Shown: piece after piece, positions 34,943 through 43,136 of the stretch
Numbering within the stretch: the stretch's first letter is position 1
How the letters are laid out: each line of letters starts with the position of its first letter
Source: DASQFQ01 sp963805525
GTDB lineage: Bacteria > Actinomycetota > Thermoleophilia > Solirubrobacterales > Solirubrobacteraceae
Assembly (NCBI GenBank): GCA_963805525.1
Contig: CAWDUT010000004.1
Location: 1 to 64,000, forward strand
Length of the DNA stretch: 64,000 nucleotides
Direction of reading: 5' to 3'
The notes under the pieces: model-generated
Database searches by the model: none
The model's input: the letters and a program-made list of their open reading frames with translations, nothing else
What the model was told of the DNA's origin: nothing
Made by a program: the position numbers and the translations under genes

Positions 34943-35605
34943 TCAGCTCGGCTTCAACGGCGCGCGCAGCACCGAGCTCGCCGAGTGGGCCGGGTTGCCG
35001 TCGGCCGGCTCCGCGGAGATGTCGAGCGCGGCGAAGCCGTCCGGGTCGGCGGGCAGCGGGACGGTGACTTCGGCCTCGCCCGAGGCCGGCACCCGGAACG
35101 ACCCGAGCGACACGAGGTCGTCGGCCGAGTTCATCAGCCACAGCTCGTAGAAGCCGCCGTTCGCGCTGGGCTTCAGGCCGCGCACGACGAACCTCGCGCG
35201 CCCGCCGTGGGCGAGGATCGTGGCGGTGCCGTGGGCTGCGCCGCCCGCCGGCTCGACGGGGTCGAGTGCGAGCACGCGGCCGCGGTCGCCGCCGCCCGCC
35301 TCGCCGAGCAGCCGCCCCGCGCCGACGCCGACCGCGAGGAGGAGCAGCGCGAGCCCCGCCGCGACGAGCGGCCGCAGGGTCAGCACCCGCCGCCGGCGTG
35401 GCGCCGGCTGGGGCTCGCGCGTGCGCGGCAGCGCGAGCGCGGGCGCCTCGGGGGGATCCCACTCGTCGCGCTCGAGCGACTCGAGCCGCGTCACGATCGG
35501 GCGCAGCCGCTCGGCCTCCGCGACACGCGCGGGGTCGGCCTCGAACGCCGCCCGCTCCTCGGGGGCGAGCTCGCCGGTCAGGTAGTCGAGGAGGCGCTCG
35601 CTCAT
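34943..35605 (-). CDS. Anti-sigma factor, RskA-like
   Basis: 220 residues. The N-terminal 60 residues (ERLLDYLTGELAPEERAAFE) form the cytoplasmic sigma-binding helices. A single transmembrane helix (VAAGLALLLLAVGVGAG, about residues 80-96) leads to an outside RskA-type domain with GGFYELWLMN and the ADPDGFAALDISAEPADGNP ending. It would hold its sigma factor until regulated proteolysis releases it. Its ATG overlaps the sigma stop in an ATGA junction. Confidence 0.9.
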   Translation of the reverse strand: MSERLLDYLTGELAPEERAAFEADPARVAEAERLRPIVTRLESLERDEWDPPEAPALALPRTREPQPAPRRRRVLTLRPLVAAGLALLLLAVGVGAGRLLGEAGGGDRGRVLALDPVEPAGGAAHGTATILAHGGRARFVVRGLKPSANGGFYELWLMNSADDLVSLGSFRVPASGEAEVTVPLPADPDGFAALDISAEPADGNPAHSASSVLRAPLKPS

Positions 35606-36174
35606 CGGGTGCGCTCCTCGCCGTCGAGCAGGTCGCGGAGCCGCGCGAGCCCCTGGACCATCCGCATCTTCACGGTGCCGAGCGGGACGCCCGTCTCCGC
35701 GGCGATCTCGGTCTGGGTGGCGCCGTCATAGAAGCGCCGCCGCAGCAGGTCGGCCTCCTCGTCCGGCAGCCGCCCGAGCAGGGCGGCGAAGCGCCAGCGG
35801 TCGAGCAGCTCGTCCACCTGCGCCTCGACGCTCGGCTCGAGCAGCGCGAGCGAGCCGCGCGGGTCGTGCGGCTCGGGCACGCGCTTGCGCAGCTGGTCGA
35901 TGGCGCGCGAGCGGGCGATGGTCATGATCCAGGTCAGGGTCGAGGCGCGGGCGGGGTCGTAGTCCGATCCCCGCTGCCACGCCTGGAGGAAGACCTGCTG
36001 GAAGACGTCCTCGGCCGTCGCCGGTTGGCCGAGCACGCGCACCAGGAACCCCATGACCGTGCGCCCGCACGCCGCGTGCAGGTCGACCAGCGCCTGCTCG
36101 TCGCGGCGCTGCAGCCCGTCGGCGATACGTCGCTCGGCGGAGGAGACGGTCCGGTGCGCGGCGGTCACGACCAC
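35602..36174 (-). CDS. ECF RNA polymerase sigma factor, SigK-like
   Basis: About 190 residues from GTG 36174 (GTG 36168 is an alternative). Region 2 is visible as FLVRVLGQPATAEDVFQQVF then ASTLTWIMTIARSRAIDQLR. Region 4 is LPDEEADLLRRRFYDGATQT then EIAAETGVPLGTVKMRM. With the adjoining RskA-like gene it matches the mycobacterial SigK/RskA pair, whose main targets MPT70 and MPT83 are fasciclin-domain proteins; two fasciclin genes lie directly upstream here. Confidence 0.92.
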   Translation of the reverse strand: MVVTAAHRTVSSAERRIADGLQRRDEQALVDLHAACGRTVMGFLVRVLGQPATAEDVFQQVFLQAWQRGSDYDPARASTLTWIMTIARSRAIDQLRKRVPEPHDPRGSLALLEPSVEAQVDELLDRWRFAALLGRLPDEEADLLRRRFYDGATQTEIAAETGVPLGTVKMRMVQGLARLRDLLDGEERTR

Positions 36175-36200
36175 GGTACGGCCCGGCGACGCCTGCCGGA

Positions 36201-36803
36201 CTACGGAGTGGCCGGCACGAGGACGCGGTTGATCGTGTGGATGACTCCGTTGCTCGCCTGGATGTTGATCCCGGAGAGCACCAGGCGCGGGTCGCGCAGC
36301 CCGGGCGTCTCGTCGCGGAGGGTGAGGCCGCGCGGGCGGACGGTGCCGCCGTTGGCCATCGTCAGCGAGCGGGAGAACAGCACCTGCAGCGGCGACAGCT
36401 TCTTGCCCGCGACCACGTGGTAGAGCAGCACGTTGCGGATCTGGTCGACGCTGAAGGTGGCGAGGATCGCGTCGAGCGCGGCCTGCTCGCTCGCCGGGTA
36501 GGTGCCGCTGAGGTCGGCGACGAGGCGCTTGAAGGCGCGGTCGTTCGGGGCGAAGACGGTGAACGTCTCGGACTCGTCGGCGAGCGTGGGCGCGAGGCCG
36601 GTCGCGGTGACGGCCGCGATCAGCAGGTCGTAGTCGTACGGATTGCGGTCGGGACCGTTGGCGCTCGACGCCTTGACGGCGACGTCGACGATCGATCCGG
36701 CCGGCGCGTGGTGGTGCCACCAGCGCGGCTTGGCCTGCGCGGTGGCGGCCGTGCCCACGAGCAGCAGGCAACAGGCGATCGGGATGAGGAGAAGACGACG
36801 CAC
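36201..36803 (-). CDS. Secreted fasciclin-domain protein
   Basis: 200 residues from GTG 36803, with GAAGGGAG five bases upstream. A signal peptide (RRLLLIPIACCLLLVGTAATAQA) precedes one FAS1 domain with its two conserved boxes: ESETFTVFAPNDRAFKRL and the late IQASNGVIHTINRVLVP, plus the YHVV segment between them. FAS1 domains mediate adhesion or bind small ligands outside the cell. A second, divergent fasciclin gene starts 136 bases away. Confidence 0.93.
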   Translation of the reverse strand: MRRLLLIPIACCLLLVGTAATAQAKPRWWHHHAPAGSIVDVAVKASSANGPDRNPYDYDLLIAAVTATGLAPTLADESETFTVFAPNDRAFKRLVADLSGTYPASEQAALDAILATFSVDQIRNVLLYHVVAGKKLSPLQVLFSRSLTMANGGTVRPRGLTLRDETPGLRDPRLVLSGINIQASNGVIHTINRVLVPATP

Positions 36804-36852
36804 GAAGCTCCCTTCGTCGAGGTGTGCGGTGACTACGACCCGCAGCCGCTCG

Positions 36853-36886
36853 GCGGTTGGCACTTGGCGCGCGGACGCTCAACCGC
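36853..36886. promoter_or_regulatory. Inverted repeat between the divergent fasciclin genes
   Basis: GCGGTTG (36853-36859) and CAACCGC (36880-36886) are inverted copies 20 bases apart in the shared upstream region of the two fasciclin genes. This could be a binding site for a common regulator. I could not recognise a SigK-type promoter pair. Confidence 0.35.
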
Positions 36887-36939
36887 GAGGCGCCTCCCGC
36901 TCGTAGGCGCTCCGTCCATCCCGACCGGAGGTACACCAC

Positions 36940-37437
36940 ATGAAGCGCCTCACCATCGCGCTCCTGGCCATCATGGCCGCCGCCGCCTTCGCTGCCCCCA
37001 CAGCGTCCGCCGCACCGAGCAAGGACATCGTCCAGACCGCCAAGGCGGCGGGCGACTTCAAGACGCTGATCAAGCTCGTCAAGGCGGCCGGGCTCGCCAA
37101 GACGCTGTCCGGCAACACCAAGTACACCGTCTTCGCGCCCACCGACGCCGCGTTCGCCAAGGTGCCGAAGAAGACCCTCAAGGCGCTCGGCAAGAACAAG
37201 GCGGCGCTCAAGCAGGTGCTGCTCTACCACGTGGTCAAGGGCTCGGTTCCCGCCAAGACGGTGGTCAAGCTCAAGTCCGCCAAGACCGTCGAGGGCTCGA
37301 AGGTCCGCATCAAGGTCCGCAAGGGCAACGTCTACCTCAACCGCACCACGAAGGTGACGGCGGTCGACGTGCGCGCCTCCAACGGGATCATCCACGTGAT
37401 CAACAAGGTCCTGATCCCGAAGGACCTGGAGCTCTAG
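36940..37437 (+). CDS. Secreted fasciclin-domain protein, lysine-rich
   Basis: 165 residues from ATG 36940, with GGAGG eight bases upstream. A signal peptide (KRLTIALLAIMAAAAFAAPT) is followed by a single FAS1 domain: TKYTVFAPTDAAFAKVPKKT, YHVVKG and VRASNGIIHVINKVLIP. Like MPT70, it is close to a minimal FAS1 protein. It is unusually rich in lysine for such a GC-rich genome, giving a strongly basic surface. Likely under the same control as its divergent neighbour. Confidence 0.93.
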   Translation: MKRLTIALLAIMAAAAFAAPTASAAPSKDIVQTAKAAGDFKTLIKLVKAAGLAKTLSGNTKYTVFAPTDAAFAKVPKKTLKALGKNKAALKQVLLYHVVKGSVPAKTVVKLKSAKTVEGSKVRIKVRKGNVYLNRTTKVTAVDVRASNGIIHVINKVLIPKDLEL

Positions 37438-37448
37438 CCTCGGCCTCC

Positions 37449-37808
37449 ATGCGAGTGCTCGGCCTGGTGTGGGTGGGAACGCGGACGACGGAGTACGCGG
37501 CGACCGTGGCGTTCTTCAAGGACGTGCTCGGGCTCGGCGAGGAGTCGTCGGCGACCGACTTCGCGGTGCTGGAGGTCCCCGACGGCGCCACGGTCGAGGT
37601 CTTCGGCCCGACGAGCGAGTTCAACGAGCATCTCACCCACCCGGTCGCCGGGTTCCAGGTCGCCGACATCCGCGAGGCGGTCGAGGAACTGGAGGCGGCC
37701 GGTGCCGAGATCGTGCTGCCGCCGCAAGGCGGCGGCACGCGCTCGTGGGTGCACTTCCGCGCCCCCGACGGGTTCGTCTACGAGCTCGTCGAGGTCCGCT
37801 CGGCCTAG
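37449..37808 (+). CDS. Glyoxalase/VOC-fold protein
   Basis: 119 residues from ATG 37449, 11 bases after the fasciclin stop. Two beta-alpha-beta-beta-beta modules are visible, starting RVLGLVWVGTRTTEYAATVA and HPVAGFQVADIREAVEEL, with the typical FRAPDGFVYELVEV ending. VOC proteins include glyoxalases, dioxygenases and resistance proteins. A metal-ligand glutamate is present near the C-terminus (YELVE), but the specific function is unknown. Confidence 0.85.
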   Translation: MRVLGLVWVGTRTTEYAATVAFFKDVLGLGEESSATDFAVLEVPDGATVEVFGPTSEFNEHLTHPVAGFQVADIREAVEELEAAGAEIVLPPQGGGTRSWVHFRAPDGFVYELVEVRSA

Positions 37809-38251
37809 CGGGCCGAGATCCGGAAGACCGGGTGCAGCGGCGCGATCCGGCGCAGCTCTTCGTCCGGCGCGTCCGCGCCGACGCCCTGGAAGAAGGCGCC
37901 GACCTCCCACGCCCACTTCTTCAGGTACGCGCGCAGGACCAGGAGCTTCTCGTCGTCGGGCACCTCGGTGGCGGTGAACTCCTCGACCCTGCGGCCCTTG
38001 AGCAGGCGGCCCTCGCCGCTCGCCCGGAGGTTGCGCACCCACTGCGTCTCGCCGCGCGGCGCCACGATGTAGCGCTCGCCTTCGTACCCGAGCGGGTTCA
38101 CCGGCGTGCGCCGCCACTCGCCGCTCTTCCGGCCGCGCACCTCCAGCACGCGGGAGCCCACCAGGCTCACGCCGAGCTTCGTCAGGCCGGCGACGATCGG
38201 GTTGAAGACGTGCTTCGTGAACCACCCGGGCCGCTGATAGTCAGTCGCCAT
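37805..38251 (-). CDS. Ddn-like F420-dependent nitroreductase family protein
   Basis: 148 residues. The pattern GSRVLEVRGRKSGEWRRTPV then EGERYIVAPRGETQWVRNLR is that of the deazaflavin-dependent nitroreductase (Ddn) split-beta-barrel family, which binds coenzyme F420. It would reduce quinones or other small substrates. Presence of this family supports an actinobacterial host. It overlaps the Tm-1-like gene by 11 bases on the same strand, so it may be the last gene of the catabolic cluster. Its stop overlaps that of the convergent VOC gene. Confidence 0.9.
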   Translation of the reverse strand: MATDYQRPGWFTKHVFNPIVAGLTKLGVSLVGSRVLEVRGRKSGEWRRTPVNPLGYEGERYIVAPRGETQWVRNLRASGEGRLLKGRRVEEFTATEVPDDEKLLVLRAYLKKWAWEVGAFFQGVGADAPDEELRRIAPLHPVFRISAR

Positions 38252-39455
38252 CCACTCCTATTGTGATCGCATCGGCGACGGCATGCGCGAAGGCGGGCGC
38301 GTTGATGTCGCAGTCGAGCTCGACCAGCTCGACCTCGCCCGCGCACCCGGCGCGGATCGCGTCGAACAGCGCCGCGTCCGCCCTCGGATCGTGGAACGGG
38401 CCACCGTCCACCGACAGCGCGGATACGCCGCGGAGCGGCAGGTAGACGCACACCGGGCCCGTGGCGGCCCGCGCCCGCTCGGCGAGGCGCGCGCCGAGAT
38501 CCGCGCACTCCTCCGGGCTGGTCCGGACGAGCGTCACCATCGGGTTGTGGCGGACGGTGAGCCGCCCCGCCAGTGGCGCCGGGACGGTGTCCGGCGGGCC
38601 GAAGTTGACCATGTCCAGGGCTCCGACCGAGATGACCTGTGGGATGCCGCGCCGGCCCGCGACGCGGAGCCGCTCCGGACCGGCCGGGTGGATGCCGCCC
38701 ACGAGCTCGTCGGCGAGCTCGGTCGTCGTCACGTCGAGCACCGCGTCGACCATGCCGTCGCCGATCAGCCGCTCCATCGAGTCGCCGCCGACACCGGTGG
38801 CGTGGAAGGTCAGCACCTCGTGCCCGGCGACCTCCAGGCGCTCGCGCGCCGCGGTCACGCAAGGCGTGGTGACGCCGAACATCGTGGCCGCCACCACCGC
38901 TCCCGAGCGCTCCGGAACCGGCACGGTGGAGGCCCGCGTCATCCCGACGATCGCGGCCGCCGCGTTGCGCAGGACCCGCTCGACGACCCGGTTGTCGCCG
39001 ACCACGTCCACCACCGGGTAGCTCATCGTGATGTCCGCGCCCTGCACGTAGGCGCCGACGTCGCCGCTGGCCACGGTCGACACCATCAGCTTGGGGACCC
39101 CGAACGGCAGGGCGCGCATCGCCTCGGTCGCCAGCGCGGTCCCGCCGGAGCCGCCGAGCGCGGCGATCGCGTCGAGCTGCCCCTCGGCGTGCAGCCGCCG
39201 CGCGATGACCGCCGCGCCGACCGCCATGGCGCGCACCGCGGCGCCGCGGTCGCCGCCGTCGCGAAGCGCCTCGAGGTCGGCACCGGCCGCCCACGCCACC
39301 GCGGCGGCGTCGATGTCGGCTTCGACCTGGCTCTCGCCCAGGATGCCCGCGTCGACGAGGGTGCAGCGGGCGCCGGCGGCCTCGATCAGCGCGCGCCAGC
39401 GCGCGTACTCGTGCCCTTTGGTGTCGAGCGTCCCGACGAGGACGACGGTGGTCAT
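38241..39455 (-). CDS. Tm-1-like ATP-binding domain protein (UPF0261)
   Basis: 404 residues. It opens with VVLVGTLDTKGHEYARWRAL, the family hallmark, followed by IAALGGSGGTALATEAM and ATGVGGDSMERLIGDGMVDA. It is homologous to the N-terminal half of the tomato antiviral protein Tm-1 and to bacterial UPF0261 proteins, which bind ATP but have no settled reaction. Its ATG overlaps the stop of the TIM-barrel partner in an ATGA junction. The two proteins correspond to the two halves of plant Tm-1 and probably work as a complex. Confidence 0.93.
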   Translation of the reverse strand: MTTVVLVGTLDTKGHEYARWRALIEAAGARCTLVDAGILGESQVEADIDAAAVAWAAGADLEALRDGGDRGAAVRAMAVGAAVIARRLHAEGQLDAIAALGGSGGTALATEAMRALPFGVPKLMVSTVASGDVGAYVQGADITMSYPVVDVVGDNRVVERVLRNAAAAIVGMTRASTVPVPERSGAVVAATMFGVTTPCVTAARERLEVAGHEVLTFHATGVGGDSMERLIGDGMVDAVLDVTTTELADELVGGIHPAGPERLRVAGRRGIPQVISVGALDMVNFGPPDTVPAPLAGRLTVRHNPMVTLVRTSPEECADLGARLAERARAATGPVCVYLPLRGVSALSVDGGPFHDPRADAALFDAIRAGCAGEVELVELDCDINAPAFAHAVADAITIGVDGD

Positions 39456-40321
39456 GCCCCCGCGTCAGGCTGGAGCGGCAGGTCCTTGAACGCGCGCACG
39501 GTGTCGCCGATCGCCTGCTCCACCGGGAGCCGCTCCATCGTGGAGGCGCCGACGAACCCCTGCGCGGACGTGCGCGCCAGCACCTCGCGCACCTCGGCCG
39601 GCGTCGCGATCGGGCCGCCGTGGGTCAGCACGATGGCGTCGGGGTGCTCGGCGCGCGCCACGTCGGCCATCTGCTGGGTGCGCTGGACGGCGTCGTCGAG
39701 CGACGGCGTGTTGGCAGGATCGGCGCCGATCAGCCCGCCCACGGTGGTGCCGAGGTGCGCCACAACGACATCGACACCGGCCGACGCCATCTGCCGCACC
39801 TCGTCGTCGTTGAACGTGTAGGCCATCGTGTAGAGCCCGAGCGCGCCCGCCGCGGCGATCATGTCGACCTCGAGCGCGTAGGAGAACCCGGTCTCCTCCA
39901 GGCTCTGGCGCCAGCGCCCGTCGATGATCCCCATCGTCGGGAAGTTGATCACCCCCGCGAAGCCCACCTCGAGCACCCGCTCGAGGAAGCGCGGCATGTT
40001 GCGCGTCGGGTCGGTGCCGTTGACGCCGGCGATCACCGGGACGTCGGGCACGACGGGCAGGATCTCCCGCTCGCCCATGTCCATCATGATCGCGTTGGCG
40101 TCGCCGAGCGGGAGCGTGCCGGCGTTGGAGCCGATGCCCGCCATGCGGAAGCGGCCCGAGTTGTAGACGAGGATCAGGTCGGCGCCGCCGTGGACCGCGG
40201 CCTTCGCCGACAGGCCGGTGCCCGCGCCGGCACCGATGACGGGCGATCCGGAGCCGAGCACGCCGGCCAGGCGCGCGCGGACCTCCTCCGCGGGGGTGCG
40301 CGACTCGGTGAGGACGATCAT
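39452..40321 (-). CDS. PEP-hydrolase-family TIM-barrel protein (Tm-1 C-terminal-like)
   Basis: 289 residues. It reads GSPVIGAGAGTGLSAKAAVH near residue 28, then GGADLILVYNSGRFRMAG and GFAGVINFPTMGIIDGRWR, the signature of the 'phosphoenolpyruvate hydrolase' or TIM-barrel signal family. The family name is historical and the true substrate is uncertain. In plants this domain is fused behind the UPF0261 domain; here it is the gene immediately upstream of it. It follows the flavoprotein gene by 24 bases. Confidence 0.9.
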   Translation of the reverse strand: MIVLTESRTPAEEVRARLAGVLGSGSPVIGAGAGTGLSAKAAVHGGADLILVYNSGRFRMAGIGSNAGTLPLGDANAIMMDMGEREILPVVPDVPVIAGVNGTDPTRNMPRFLERVLEVGFAGVINFPTMGIIDGRWRQSLEETGFSYALEVDMIAAAGALGLYTMAYTFNDDEVRQMASAGVDVVVAHLGTTVGGLIGADPANTPSLDDAVQRTQQMADVARAEHPDAIVLTHGGPIATPAEVREVLARTSAQGFVGASTMERLPVEQAIGDTVRAFKDLPLQPDAGA

Positions 40322-40345
40322 CTGCTGGTCCTGGTCATCGATGGG

Positions 40346-42325
40346 TCAGATGGCCCGCGCGATGCGCTCGCCCTCGTGCACGGCGTGCAGGATGGTCCGC
40401 GCGGCGACGGCGTCGCCGGCGCGCGTGACGTCCACGCCCCGCGCCCGGAGGTCGAAGTAGAGGTCGCTGACCGGCTCGTGCCAGCCGCAGAGCACGACGG
40501 AATCGACGCCCTCCAGCGTCGCGGGTCGGTCCTCCCTGAGCAGCTCGACGGTCGTCTCCGTCACCGCCTGCACGATCGAGAACGGATGCGTGACGATGCC
40601 GAGCGAGAAGACCGTCCGCATGTACGGCCCGATCGAGTAGGGGCCGAGCGCCGCGGCGACGAACGGGAGCGGGGTGACGATCTGGACCTCGTGTCCCGTG
40701 CGCGCGAGGTGCGCAGCGATCGAGAGCGCCTTCCAGCTGCCCTCGCCGTCGTCGACGACGACGACGGACTTGCCCGGCTCGGCGCCGCCCTCGAGCAGGT
40801 CCCAGCTGTCGAGCACGTGCGGCAGCTCCAGCCCCGGCACGCCCTCGAGCTGGTAGGAGCGCACACCGATGAGCCGCCGGACCGGCCGGGAGCCGGTGGC
40901 GACGACCACCGTCTCGGCGTCGGCCAGCGCCTCGTCGTCCGCCGTGGCCGTCACGCCGCAGCGCACATCCACGCCGAGCTTGCGCACCTGCGTCTCGAGG
41001 TAGCGGACCACCTCGCCGACTTCCTCGCGCCCGGGCACCGACGTCGCGATGCGCACCTGGCCGCCGAGGTGGTCGCGGCGCTCGAGCAGCCGGACGTCGT
41101 GGCCGCGCCGCGCCGCGGTCTCGGCCACCTTCATGCCCGCCGGCCCGCCGCCCACCACCACGACCCGCTTGGGCGCGGAGGCCGGGCGCAGCGTGCCGAT
41201 CCCGAGCTCGGCCTCGTAGCCGGCCGCCGGGTTGTGGATGCAGGTGATGTGCCGGCCCTTCGGCAGCATGTCGAGGCAGCCCTGGTTGCAGGAGATGCAG
41301 CCGCGCACGTCCTCGGCCCGGCCCTCGACGAGCTTGTTCACGGTCTCGGGGTCGGCGATGTGCTGGCGGGTCATCGCCACCATGTCGGCTTGGCCGCGTT
41401 CGATGACCGCGTTGGCCTCGGCCGGGTCGTTGATGCGGCCGACGGCGAAGACGGGGAACTCCCCGACCGCCTCCTTGATGCCGGCGGCCAGCGGCAGCCA
41501 CAGCGCGCGCTCGTGCTGCCAGTCGGGGACGTTCTGGTCGGCGACGAAGTAGGTCGAGCCCTTCACGACGAGGTAGTCGAGCGCGCCGGTCGCGATGAGG
41601 CGCTGTGCGATGACCTGCGCCTCGGGCAGCTCGATGCCGCCCGGGCTGAAGTCGTCGCCGTTGATCTGCATGCCGACGATGTAGTCGGGCCCGACGCGGT
41701 CGCGGACCGCGTGGACGACGCGCAGCGGCAACCGCATCCGGCCGTCGAGGTCGCCGCCGTACTCGTCCTCGCGCTCGTTCATGTAGGGCGAGAGGAACGA
41801 CGAGAGCAGGTAGCCGCCGTAGGCCGAGTGGATCTCGACGCCGTCGAGACCCGCGGCCTGGACGTGGCTCGCGGTGAGGGCATGGCCCTCGACCACCTCG
41901 TCGAGGTCCTCGGCCTCCATCGCCTTCGGCATCTCGCGGTTGAGCGGGCACGGGATCGGCGAGGGCGCCATCAGCGGGCGCATGGTGTAGGCGCTGTTGC
42001 CCTGACGGCCGGCGTGGCCGAGCTGGGCGATGATCGGAGTCCCGTGCTCGTGGACCGCATCGGCGATCGCGCGCAGGCCGGGCACGATCGCTGCGTCGTA
42101 CCCGGCGATCTCCTGCACGTTGTTGGTGGCCGCCGGGTGCACGGACGGGAAGCCCATGACGATGAGCCCGATGCCGCCGCGTGCGCGGTCGCGGTAGTAC
42201 GCGACGTGCTGCTCGGTCGGCAGATGCAGCGGCGCCATGTTCGTGACGTGCGCGGTCATCATCACCCGGTTCTTGAGCTCCAGGTGCTTGAGGCGGAACG
42301 GCGAGAGCAGCGCGTCGTAGCTCAT
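40346..42325 (-). CDS. Old Yellow Enzyme-type NADH:flavin oxidoreductase with Fe-S and FAD domains
   Basis: 659 residues. The N-terminal OYE TIM barrel (about 1-330) binds FMN and contains QLGHAGRQGN and EIHSAYGGYLLSSFLSPYMN. CISCNQGCLDM and the later ITCIHNP give four cysteines for a 4Fe-4S cluster near residue 340. The C-terminal half has VVVVGGGPAGMKVAETAARRG (FAD) and a second dinucleotide fold. This architecture is shared by 2,4-dienoyl-CoA reductase, trimethylamine dehydrogenase and N-methylproline demethylase. With a permease and aminotransferase in the same operon, an amine or betaine substrate is plausible. Confidence 0.92.
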   Translation of the reverse strand: MSYDALLSPFRLKHLELKNRVMMTAHVTNMAPLHLPTEQHVAYYRDRARGGIGLIVMGFPSVHPAATNNVQEIAGYDAAIVPGLRAIADAVHEHGTPIIAQLGHAGRQGNSAYTMRPLMAPSPIPCPLNREMPKAMEAEDLDEVVEGHALTASHVQAAGLDGVEIHSAYGGYLLSSFLSPYMNEREDEYGGDLDGRMRLPLRVVHAVRDRVGPDYIVGMQINGDDFSPGGIELPEAQVIAQRLIATGALDYLVVKGSTYFVADQNVPDWQHERALWLPLAAGIKEAVGEFPVFAVGRINDPAEANAVIERGQADMVAMTRQHIADPETVNKLVEGRAEDVRGCISCNQGCLDMLPKGRHITCIHNPAAGYEAELGIGTLRPASAPKRVVVVGGGPAGMKVAETAARRGHDVRLLERRDHLGGQVRIATSVPGREEVGEVVRYLETQVRKLGVDVRCGVTATADDEALADAETVVVATGSRPVRRLIGVRSYQLEGVPGLELPHVLDSWDLLEGGAEPGKSVVVVDDGEGSWKALSIAAHLARTGHEVQIVTPLPFVAAALGPYSIGPYMRTVFSLGIVTHPFSIVQAVTETTVELLREDRPATLEGVDSVVLCGWHEPVSDLYFDLRARGVDVTRAGDAVAARTILHAVHEGERIARAI

Positions 42326-43128
42326 CGGAGGGCTTCCTCGCGGACGATGTGGAGCGCGGAGCTTCCGCGGCTGAGCTTGGCGACGACGTCCGGGCTCAGG
42401 CCATCGTCGACGTAGATCGCGTCGAACTCGGACAGCTCGACGACGCGATGCAGGGCGCTCGACGCGAACTTGGTCGAGTCGACGAGCAGCGAGCTGTCAT
42501 GCGCCACCCGGGCCAGCGTGCGCTTGAGCGCGGCCTGGTCGACCTCCTGGTGGTAGGCCCCGCGGTCGACGTCGACCGCGGGCACCGAGACGAAGCTGTG
42601 ATCGACCGACAGGTCCATCAGCTGCTGCTCGGCCAGCACGCCGCCGAACGAGTGGTACTTGTGGCTGTAGGTGCCGCCCACCACGATCAGCTCGAGCGTG
42701 TCGGGCGCGAGCCGCGAGACCTCCTCGACCACCGACGCGAAGTACGTCACGACCGTCAGGTGGCCGATCTCGGCCAGGAACGGGAGCATGGCCAGGGTCG
42801 TGGTCGAGTCGTCGAGCGCGACGCTGGCGCCCGGCTTGACCCGCTCGGCCGCCGCCGCGGCGATCTCGCGCTTGGCGTCCGGCATCTGGGCGAGCCGGAA
42901 GCCGAGCGAGCTCTCGTAGAGCGCGGTCGGCTGGGCGGTGGCGCCGCCCCGCACCTTGCGCAGGACGCCGATCGCCTCCAGCGCGTCGAGATCCCGGTGG
43001 ATCGTCATCGCGCTCACGTCGAAGCGCTCGGCGAGGTCGCGCACGGTGACGCTGTCCTGCTCCAGCAGCATCTCCTTGATCGTGTCCCGGCGCTCGCGGC
43101 TCGAGATGCCTTCGTTCTCGGTCGACAT
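42322..43128 (-). CDS. DeoR-family transcriptional regulator
   Basis: 268 residues. The N-terminal helix-turn-helix is SRERRDTIKEMLLEQDSVTV then RDLAERFDVSAMTIHRDLDA. The C-terminal DeoRC domain contains SVALDDSTTTLAMLPFL and LIVVGGTYSHKYHSFGG, which normally sense phosphorylated sugars. It lies inside the permease-to-Tm-1 operon (four-base overlap with the flavoprotein gene, eight-base gap from the aminotransferase) and most likely represses it. A palindrome beside the operon promoter (46051-46071) is its best candidate operator. Confidence 0.93.
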   Translation of the reverse strand: MSTENEGISSRERRDTIKEMLLEQDSVTVRDLAERFDVSAMTIHRDLDALEAIGVLRKVRGGATAQPTALYESSLGFRLAQMPDAKREIAAAAAERVKPGASVALDDSTTTLAMLPFLAEIGHLTVVTYFASVVEEVSRLAPDTLELIVVGGTYSHKYHSFGGVLAEQQLMDLSVDHSFVSVPAVDVDRGAYHQEVDQAALKRTLARVAHDSSLLVDSTKFASSALHRVVELSEFDAIYVDDGLSPDVVAKLSRGSSALHIVREEALR

Positions 43129-43136
43129 GATCCGGC

